DNA of 29,608 nucleotides from VMCP01 sp965659745. GTDB lineage: Bacteria; Bacteroidota; Bacteroidia; NS11-12g; UBA955. The position numbers were made by a program, and so were the translations under genes. The stretch covers positions 1-29,608 of the forward strand of contig CBFHXF010000024.1 of the NCBI GenBank assembly GCA_965659745.1, given 5' to 3'. Under the pieces are notes generated by a model. That model made no database searches. It saw only the letters and a program-made list of their open reading frames with translations, and was not told where the DNA came from. This document shows positions 24,102-29,608 of the stretch, one piece after another; the stretch's first letter is position 1, and each line of letters starts with the position of its first letter.

Positions 24102-24845
24102 TTACATCAGCATTCCGCCGCAAACAGATAGGGTTTGTCCGGTAACGTATGTGCTCATATCAGAGGCTAAAAACAGACATGCCTGAGCCACATCTTCGGG
24201 GGTACCGCCGCGCTTCAAGGGTATGGTATCGATCCAGCCTTTGCGGATATTTTCATCTAAAGCTTCCGTCATTTCGGTTTCGATAAAACCTGGAGCAACG
24301 GCATTACAACGTACATTTCGAGATCCTAATTCTTTAGCAATACTTTTGGTAAAACCGATCATACCTGCTTTAGAGGCCGCGTAATTCGCCTGTCCTGCAT
24401 TTCCGGTTACGCCCACCACGCTGGTCATATTGATGATGCTACCGGCTTTATTTCCCAAGAAATGACGCAAAAAGGCTTTGGTTAAATTAAACGCACTTTT
24501 CAGGTTGGTATTGATTACTTCATCCCACTGTTCTTCCGACATGCGGAGCATCAAACCGTCGCGGGTAATACCTGCATTGTTAATCAATATATCTACTTTG
24601 CCAAATTCGGCAATAACGTTTTCTGCTAAGGTTTCACTTTGTTTGAAATCGGCGGCATTGCTCTGGTAACCTTTTACTTTAACGCCAAATTTTTGACTCA
24701 ATTCTAACTCAAAAGCACGGGCTTTTTCAACCGAACTGGCAAAGGTGAAGGCAATATTACAGCCATTTTGAGCAAATACTTCGGCGATTCCTTTTCCTAT
24801 TCCTCGAGAAGCACCGGTAATCAAAGCAGTTTTTCCTGATAACAT
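24102..24845 (-). CDS. fabG: 3-oxoacyl-[acyl-carrier-protein] reductase
   Basis: Reduces 3-oxoacyl-ACP with NADPH in fatty-acid elongation. From ATG 24845 the product is 247 residues (MLSGKTALITGASRGIG), the usual FabG length. The cofactor motif TGASRGIG is at 10-17, NNAG near 87-90, and the catalytic Ser, Tyr and Lys are in MTSVVG and YAASKAG. The C-terminal GFIETEMTEAL and TGQTLSVCGGM are typical FabG blocks. A longer start at 24908 would add 21 residues unlike FabG, overlap the alkB gene, and read through the -7 element, so I reject it. fabD, acpP and fabF are not adjacent. Confidence 0.93.
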   Translation of the reverse strand: MLSGKTALITGASRGIGKGIAEVFAQNGCNIAFTFASSVEKARAFELELSQKFGVKVKGYQSNAADFKQSETLAENVIAEFGKVDILINNAGITRDGLMLRMSEEQWDEVINTNLKSAFNLTKAFLRHFLGNKAGSIINMTSVVGVTGNAGQANYAASKAGMIGFTKSIAKELGSRNVRCNAVAPGFIETEMTEALDENIRKGWIDTIPLKRGGTPEDVAQACLFLASDMSTYVTGQTLSVCGGMLM

Positions 24846-24850
24846 AATCG

Positions 24851-24858
24851 CAAAGATA
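24851..24858 (-). promoter_or_regulatory. -7 element TATCTTTG for fabG
   Basis: Perfect TAnnTTTG match inside the 17-base gap after alkB, ending 5 bases before the fabG ATG. It predicts a leaderless fabG mRNA starting independently of alkB. Confidence 0.7.
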
Positions 24859-24862
24859 CAAT

Positions 24863-25906
24863 CTAAGAATTGAATTGAGCGACTCGCGGATTCATGATCC
24901 AAAACCATAGCGGAAAAACCATACTTAATACCATCATGCCGGGATAACCGGTAGGCATTTGCGGTGCATTATGCGCAGATTCTAACTCTTGATATTTTTT
25001 ATATGATTTAAAATGGTGATCAGAGTGCCTCGATAATTCAAACAGCAATAAGCGACCTATCACATGATTACTATTCCAGGAATGATGGGTTTCTACCCTT
25101 TCATAAAACCCATTCGCTTCCTTTTTACGAAGTAAACCATAGTGTTCTATATAATTTATAGTCTCTAATAAAATAGCACCAATGAAAGCCGCAAGGAGCA
25201 ACGCTGCGAGTCCGTTTCCCCCGAAAAGAAAATAAACAACTCCTAAAAAAGCCAATTGTAAGACTTGAAACTGCAACATTTGATTGCTCCAATGCAAAGG
25301 AGACTGTTTGTTACGCTTGAGGCGCTCAAACTCTAATTGCCACGATTTCATCCATGTTTGGTACATCGATCGAAACCAAAAAAATTGTACGGGCTCATTA
25401 ATACGCGCGGAAGATGGGTCTTCTGGTGTGGCTACATGTTTATGATGACCTCTGTTATGCTCTATGAAAAAATGCATATACAAGGAAGTAAGCAACAACG
25501 ACTGAGCAAGCCTTTGTTCCCATTTGTTCGACCTGTGGCCAAGTTCATGAGCCACGTTTATACCATAACTTCCACACAAAATTCCCATTCCTAGAATCTT
25601 TCCCCATTCAGAAAATTCCCAATTCCTTGGCTCGATGAACGAAAAATATTCCGTAAAATACAGAAGTAAAAACCACTGCGCGGGTACCAGTAAATATAAC
25701 ACCCAATCAAAACGCTTGTCTTGCGACCGCGCTTCTATCTGCGCTTCGCTCAGATTTGAACCTTTAGCCCCAATAAACCATTCTAATATCGGTATCACAC
25801 CGAAAACCACCGCCACACATATCCAAGCTCCATATCCTTCCCCGTGCAAGGAAAACCAGAATAAAACAGCCGGAAAAAATGCAAATACATAAGAAAATGC
25901 TTTCAT
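24863..25906 (-). CDS. alkB: Membrane alkane 1-monooxygenase (AlkB type)
   Basis: An integral-membrane diiron hydroxylase that adds oxygen to the terminal carbon of alkanes or similar chains. The 347-residue protein has all AlkB histidine boxes: HELGH at 120-124, EHNRGHHKHVATPEDP at 149-164, NYIEHYG at 251-257, and the THHSWNSNHV...RHSDHH region at 273-298. The VATPEDPSSAR and HSWNSNH segments are typical of true alkane hydroxylases, beyond the general desaturase superfamily. Several hydrophobic segments match a six-helix topology. No rubredoxin or rubredoxin reductase is nearby. It begins the minus-strand run to the ZIP gene and is divergent from recG. Only weak -7 candidates precede it. Confidence 0.9.
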   Translation of the reverse strand: MKAFSYVFAFFPAVLFWFSLHGEGYGAWICVAVVFGVIPILEWFIGAKGSNLSEAQIEARSQDKRFDWVLYLLVPAQWFLLLYFTEYFSFIEPRNWEFSEWGKILGMGILCGSYGINVAHELGHRSNKWEQRLAQSLLLTSLYMHFFIEHNRGHHKHVATPEDPSSARINEPVQFFWFRSMYQTWMKSWQLEFERLKRNKQSPLHWSNQMLQFQVLQLAFLGVVYFLFGGNGLAALLLAAFIGAILLETINYIEHYGLLRKKEANGFYERVETHHSWNSNHVIGRLLLFELSRHSDHHFKSYKKYQELESAHNAPQMPTGYPGMMVLSMVFPLWFWIMNPRVAQFNS

Positions 25907-25989
25907 AATACGTAATATTTTAAGGGTTTAGCAGCAGCAATTTACGAAAAATGCAAATCTTTTGAACCTTAGAAGCGTGAGAAATATCC

Positions 25990-25997
25990 TATTTTTG
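25990..25997 (+). promoter_or_regulatory. -7 element TATTTTTG for recG
   Basis: Perfect TAnnTTTG match ending 4 bases before ATG 26002 and 10 before ATG 26008. A TTTG at 25961-25964 could be a -33 element, but the 25-base spacing is long. Confidence 0.6.
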
Positions 25998-26001
25998 TTG
26001 G

Positions 26002-28104
26002 ATGCCCATGGCATTGGATACTAAAATCGAGTTTTTAAAAGGCGTGGGTCCCGCAAAAGCCCAAGCCCTTAATACCGAACTCGGAATTTTTACCGTTGCC
26101 GACCTGCTGAGCCACTACCCTTTTCGACACGAAGACCGCTCCAAAATCATCCCGATTATTCAAACCCCTGAGTACACCGACATTTACGTACAATTAAAAG
26201 GGATTATTATTCCAGGGGAATTTCAAGGAACGGGTGCTGCCCAACGTTACACAGCCACCTTGCGCGATGAGACCGGCCAAATTGAATTGATTTGGTTTCA
26301 AGGGGCTAAGTGGATTGCCCAATCGCTTAAAACACAAACTCCGTATTTGGCATATGGTAAAATTCAGGCCTTCAGGGGGCATTTTAATATTGCCCATCCT
26401 GAGTTGCAGATAATAGGGCTAGATATCCAACTGTCGCAATTGGGATTAACGCCTGTGTATCCGCTTACCGAGGGACTCAAACGCAAAAAAGTTGAAAATA
26501 AATTACTTGCCAAACTCAGTAAACAGATAGTAGAAGACGTCGATTTTAATCTAGTCGAAAACCTTCCCCAAGCCATTATACAAAAATTCAATTTCCCTAC
26601 CCGTACGGAAGCGGTAAAATGGCTTCACGCCCCTAAAAATCCGCAATTATTAGAAAAAGCAACCCAGCGCTTAAAGTTTGAAGAGCTCTTTTATTTACAA
26701 TTGCGGCATTTGCAATTAAAGGGCTCTCGGAATCGCACCTACAAAGGACTCATTTTTGAGAATGTTGGAGCTAATTTCATGGAATATTATGAAAAACACC
26801 TGCCCTTCGAATTGACAGATGCCCAAAAAAGGGTAATCAAAGAGATTCGCTTGGATATGAAATCGGGAAAGCAGATGAACCGATTATTACAAGGAGATGT
26901 AGGTAGCGGAAAAACCATGGTAGCCCAATTAAGCATGCTTCTGGCCCTGGATAACGGATACCAAAGTTGCTTAATTGCCCCTACTGAAATATTAGCACAG
27001 CAACATGCTATTGGCATTACCGAAGCACTAGAACCTCTAGGATTAAAGGTGGCACTTCTAACCGGTTCGACAACCAAAAAGAACCGTAAAATCATATTAG
27101 AAGATCTGCTTAATGGTGAAATTGCTATTATAATAGGTACTCATGCCCTTTTGGAAGACGATGTACAGTTCAAGCAATTGGGTTTGGTTGTAATTGATGA
27201 GCAACACCGTTTTGGGGTGGCCCAACGGGCACGCTTGTGGAAAAAAGGAACGGTGTTGCCCCATGTTTTGGTCATGACCGCTACTCCCATACCCAGAACA
27301 CTAGCGATGACCTTGTACGGGGATCTCGATGTAAGCGTCATTGACCAGCTTCCCAAAGGCAGAAAACCCATTATTACGGTACACCGCAGCGAAGCCAATC
27401 GCGCATTGGTAATGGAATTCCTCAAAGAAGAAATTGCCAAAGGCCGTCAAGTATATTATGTTTTTCCCTTAATTGAAGATTCTCCCAAATTGGCATTGCA
27501 AAGTTTAATGTCAGGCTACGATACCGTAAGTACCTACCTTCCACCGCCAACCTATACTTATAGTTTGCTTCATGGCCGCATGAAGCCGGCCGATAAAGAA
27601 TCGGAAATGCAAAAATTCAAAACGGGAAAAACACAAATCATGGTGGCCACAACCGTTATTGAAGTGGGTGTTAACGTGCCGAATGCCAGTGTGATGGTCA
27701 TTGAAAATACAGAGCGTTTCGGACTGTCACAATTGCATCAATTACGGGGTCGAGTAGGCCGAGGAGCCGAGCAAAGCTTTTGTATTTTAATGTCGGGCTA
27801 TCCCCTTTCTGCCAACGGAAAAAAACGCATTCAAACTATGGTACGAACCACCGATGGCTTTGAAATTGCCCGAGTAGATCTGGAACTTCGAGGTCCCGGT
27901 GAATTAGACGGCACCAAACAAAGTGGCATTTTAGATTTAAAACTTAGTGATATTCGCAAAGATGAATCCATTTTAATAGCCGCGAGGGTCGAGGCTGAAA
28001 ATTGGTTGCAATTTGATGAGTTGTTGGCATTGCCCGAGAGCGCACCCATTCGATACGAACTGCAAAAAACACCGAACCGAACTATTTGGAGTAAAATCAG
28101 TTAA
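26002..28104 (+). CDS. recG: ATP-dependent DNA helicase RecG
   Basis: A branched-DNA helicase that remodels stalled replication forks and recombination intermediates. 700 residues, normal for RecG. The N-terminal wedge (OB-fold) domain covers roughly 55-145, the Walker A loop GDVGSGKT starts near residue 298, the DEQH box is near 399-402 (VVIDEQHRFGV), and the C-terminal helicase half has LLHGRMKPADKE, TTVIEVGVNVPNASVMVIENTERFG-type motifs and QLRGRVGRG. ATG 26002 is given as start, but ATG 26008 (MALDTKIEFLKGVG) fits relatives equally well. It is divergent from alkB and followed by a hairpin. Confidence 0.97.
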   Translation: MPMALDTKIEFLKGVGPAKAQALNTELGIFTVADLLSHYPFRHEDRSKIIPIIQTPEYTDIYVQLKGIIIPGEFQGTGAAQRYTATLRDETGQIELIWFQGAKWIAQSLKTQTPYLAYGKIQAFRGHFNIAHPELQIIGLDIQLSQLGLTPVYPLTEGLKRKKVENKLLAKLSKQIVEDVDFNLVENLPQAIIQKFNFPTRTEAVKWLHAPKNPQLLEKATQRLKFEELFYLQLRHLQLKGSRNRTYKGLIFENVGANFMEYYEKHLPFELTDAQKRVIKEIRLDMKSGKQMNRLLQGDVGSGKTMVAQLSMLLALDNGYQSCLIAPTEILAQQHAIGITEALEPLGLKVALLTGSTTKKNRKIILEDLLNGEIAIIIGTHALLEDDVQFKQLGLVVIDEQHRFGVAQRARLWKKGTVLPHVLVMTATPIPRTLAMTLYGDLDVSVIDQLPKGRKPIITVHRSEANRALVMEFLKEEIAKGRQVYYVFPLIEDSPKLALQSLMSGYDTVSTYLPPPTYTYSLLHGRMKPADKESEMQKFKTGKTQIMVATTVIEVGVNVPNASVMVIENTERFGLSQLHQLRGRVGRGAEQSFCILMSGYPLSANGKKRIQTMVRTTDGFEIARVDLELRGPGELDGTKQSGILDLKLSDIRKDESILIAARVEAENWLQFDELLALPESAPIRYELQKTPNRTIWSKIS

Positions 28105-28116
28105 AGAAAATTAACA

Positions 28117-28136
28117 AGGGCTTATTTGGGAGCCCT
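28117..28136 (+). terminator. Hairpin after recG
   Basis: AGGGCT (28117-28122) pairs with AGCCCT (28131-28136) around an 8-base loop, 13 bases after the recG stop. The T-run expected of an intrinsic terminator is missing, so its strength is doubtful. Confidence 0.5.
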
Positions 28137-28137
28137 A

Positions 28138-28145
28138 TAAATTTG
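28138..28145 (+). promoter_or_regulatory. -7 element TAAATTTG for the permease gene
   Basis: Perfect TAnnTTTG match two bases after the recG hairpin, ending 19 bases before the ATG at 28165. Suggests that the mla-type pair has its own promoter. Confidence 0.5.
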
Positions 28146-28164
28146 ATGTAATTTCACGACTTCA

Positions 28165-28929
28165 ATGAGTTTTTTCACGGAATTAGGTCGCTTTGCCATT
28201 TTCATGCGGTACGTTTTAAAACGTCCCCAAAAATGGCCCGTATTTTGGAAAATCACCTTCCGAGAAATGCATAATATTGGCATTGAATCTCTTCTGGTAG
28301 TGATGCTCATTGCCACGTTCACCGGCGCGGTTACCACGATTCAAACGGCCAACCAATTATTAACGCCTAGCGATTTATTTCCTACCCAATTGATTCCTAA
28401 ATTCGTAGTAGGCGCTGTGGTAAGCACCTCTGCAATTTTAGAATTAGCGCCTACCGTCACGTGTTTGGTATTGGCGGGAAAAATCGGAGCTAATATTGCT
28501 TCCGAAATTGGTAACAAAAAAATATCTGAACAAATCGATGCTTACGAAGTTATGGGTATCAATTCGGCCTCTTTTGTGGCCTTACCTAAAATTGTGGCGG
28601 GATTGATCATGATTCCTAGCTTAATTATCGTGGCTAATTTCTTGTTGATATACGGCGGAGTACTTGCCACTCAATTTACTACGGCCTTAACCATCGATGA
28701 TTTGGTGGAAGGGGCAAGAATGGTATTTCATGCCGAATATGTGAAAATCATGCTTATAAAAGGATTCATTTTCGCGTTTTTAATAACCAGTTTGAGCTCT
28801 TTTCAGGGTTATTACACCGAAGGGGGGGCTTTAGAAGTTGGAGAAGCAGGAACGAAAGCCGTAACAAAAATTTGTATTGCCATTTTATTTTTTGACCTTG
28901 TAATTGCCCAAATTTTCTTAGGATTATGA
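28165..28929 (+). CDS. mlaE: MlaE-family ABC transporter permease
   Basis: The membrane subunit of an Mla-type lipid ABC transporter, which moves phospholipids between the inner and outer membranes to keep the outer leaflet free of phospholipid. 254 residues with an N-terminal amphipathic helix and about five membrane segments. Family blocks are visible: ESLLVVMLIATFTGAVTTIQ near 41-60, ELAPTVTCLVLAGKIGANIASEIG near 93-116, the EQIDAYEVMGIN loop, and FLITSLSSFQGYYTEGGALEVG near the C-terminus. The next gene overlaps by 4 bases (ATGA) and encodes its ATPase. The MCE-domain partner (MlaD) may lie beyond the right edge. Confidence 0.92.
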   Translation: MSFFTELGRFAIFMRYVLKRPQKWPVFWKITFREMHNIGIESLLVVMLIATFTGAVTTIQTANQLLTPSDLFPTQLIPKFVVGAVVSTSAILELAPTVTCLVLAGKIGANIASEIGNKKISEQIDAYEVMGINSASFVALPKIVAGLIMIPSLIIVANFLLIYGGVLATQFTTALTIDDLVEGARMVFHAEYVKIMLIKGFIFAFLITSLSSFQGYYTEGGALEVGEAGTKAVTKICIAILFFDLVIAQIFLGL

Positions 28930-29608
28930 TTGAAGTTCAAGGCCTTTATAAATCGTTTGCCGATAAACATGTTCTGAATGACATCAATTTGAAATTCGAA
29001 CCTGGCAAGCCCAACTTGGTCATAGGAGCAAGCGGCAGCGGTAAAAGCGTTTTATTAAAGTGCTTGGTAGGCTTAATGCTCCCCGATACCGGAAATATTC
29101 TTTATGACGGTCGGCTACTAGGGGCTATGGATTATAAACAACAGCAAGATCTGCGCCGCGAAATCGGCATGCTATTCCAAAATAATGCTCTTTTTGATTC
29201 GCTTACCGTAGAAGAAAACGTAGAATTTCCGCTTAAAATGTTTTCTCCAATGAGCGCCTCGGAAAGACTCGATCGCGTAAATGAATGTTTGGCCAAAGTA
29301 AATGTGGTTAACTGCAATTCAAAATATCCTTCAGAGATTTCTGGCGGTATGAAAAAGCGCGTGGGCATTGCCCGTGCCATTGCCCTTCCCATAAAATACC
29401 TATTTTGTGACGAGCCCAACTCGGGACTCGATCCACTTACCAGTCGGGTTATCGACGAACTTTTGGTGCAAATTACCGAAGATTTAGGCATCACAACCGT
29501 TATCAACAGCCACGATATGAAAACAGTGGCCGATATCGGACATAAAATCATTTTCATCTACCAAGGTCAAGTGGGTTGGGTGGGCAGCAACCAACATCTA
29601 GAACTCGG
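28926..29608 (+). CDS. mlaF: MlaF-family ABC transporter ATPase (cut by right edge)
   Basis: The ATP-binding subunit paired with the MlaE-type permease. The frame opens at ATG 28926 (MIEVQGLYKSF), overlapping the permease stop, and remains open to the window edge, giving 227 residues of an expected 245-260. All nucleotide-binding motifs are present: Walker A GASGSGKS near residues 34-41, the Q-loop MLFQNN near 82-87, the signature ISGGMKKRVGIARAIA near 139-154, Walker B YLFCDEPNSGLDP near 158-170, and the switch histidine in INSHDM near 195-200. The variant signature SGGMKKR and the EPNSGLDP form are typical of Mla/MCE ATPases. Confidence 0.93.
   Translation, partial: MIEVQGLYKSFADKHVLNDINLKFEPGKPNLVIGASGSGKSVLLKCLVGLMLPDTGNILYDGRLLGAMDYKQQQDLRREIGMLFQNNALFDSLTVEENVEFPLKMFSPMSASERLDRVNECLAKVNVVNCNSKYPSEISGGMKKRVGIARAIALPIKYLFCDEPNSGLDPLTSRVIDELLVQITEDLGITTVINSHDMKTVADIGHKIIFIYQGQVGWVGSNQHLEL

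Noticed and set aside
24846..24908. A 21-residue N-terminal extension of FabG
   Set aside because: It lies in the end of alkB, crosses the fabG -7 element, and the protein from ATG 24845 already begins like standard FabG.
19383..25906. A joint alkane-to-aldehyde pathway formed by AlkB, FabG and the acyl-CoA reductase
   Set aside because: The acyl-CoA reductase is in a separate unit 4.5 kb away with other genes between, and the intermediate enzymes are missing; proximity alone is not enough.
29132..29557. 141-codon minus-strand open frame near the right edge
   Set aside because: It is antisense to the MlaF-type ATPase, whose Walker and signature motifs are clear on the plus strand.

Overview
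The window looks like chromosomal core DNA from a member of the Bacteroidota, most likely a flavobacterium-like (Flavobacteriales) organism. The signs are a GldB-type lipoprotein beside an outer-membrane beta-barrel protein, a START-like protein of the type common in this phylum, ATP-type PEP carboxykinase, no Shine-Dalgarno sequences worth the name, and repeated TAnnTTTG-type -7 promoter elements, which belong to the unusual sigma factor of this phylum. No IS element, prophage, CRISPR array, rRNA or tRNA gene was seen. Coding density is very high. The longest gap, 19217-19382, is 166 bases, so no stretch above 300 bases lacks a gene.

Layout. 1-3142 (-): 5' part of alaS, then pckA upstream of it, with a terminator between them. 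3280-3993 (+): a secreted PAP2 phosphatase. 3990-6900 (-): a tightly packed run (thioesterase, methyltransferase, SDR dehydrogenase, SUI1 protein, MsrA). 7012-8052 (-): gldB. 8075-11701 (+): beta-barrel protein, nadE, MFS transporter. 11637-14145 (-): dnaG and a small glucosaminidase-like exported protein whose 3' end runs 65 bases antisense into the MFS gene. 14221-15420 (+): M20 amidohydrolase. 15421-15816 (-): START-like protein. 15947-19216 (+): PAP2 phosphatase, ArnT-like glycosyltransferase, arginase. 19383-20399 (-): LuxC-type acyl-CoA reductase. 20463-21179 (+): a second beta-barrel protein. 21242-25906 (-): alkB, fabG, tatC, rpiB, miaE and a ZIP transporter, transcribed in that order. 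26002-28104 (+): recG. 28165-29608 (+): an MlaE-type permease and its MlaF-type ATPase, cut by the right edge.

Functional threads. Envelope work dominates: gldB, two beta-barrel proteins, TatC, two PAP2 phosphatases, a GT-C glycosyltransferase, the Mla-type lipid transporter and a probable lipoprotein MsrA. A lipid/hydrocarbon thread includes AlkB, FabG and an acyl-CoA reductase. Housekeeping genes are alaS, dnaG, recG, nadE, miaE, rpiB and pckA.

The most distinctive signal is regulatory. At least six genes have a TAnnTTTG-like element ending only 4-6 bases before the start codon, so their mRNAs should begin at or next to the AUG (leaderless). These elements also correct several start codons. 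No clearly new multi-gene system was found. The better leads are the leaderless promoter pattern, the perfect 28-base palindrome at 21211-21238, the antisense gene overlap at 11637-11701, and the PAP2/GT-C pair.
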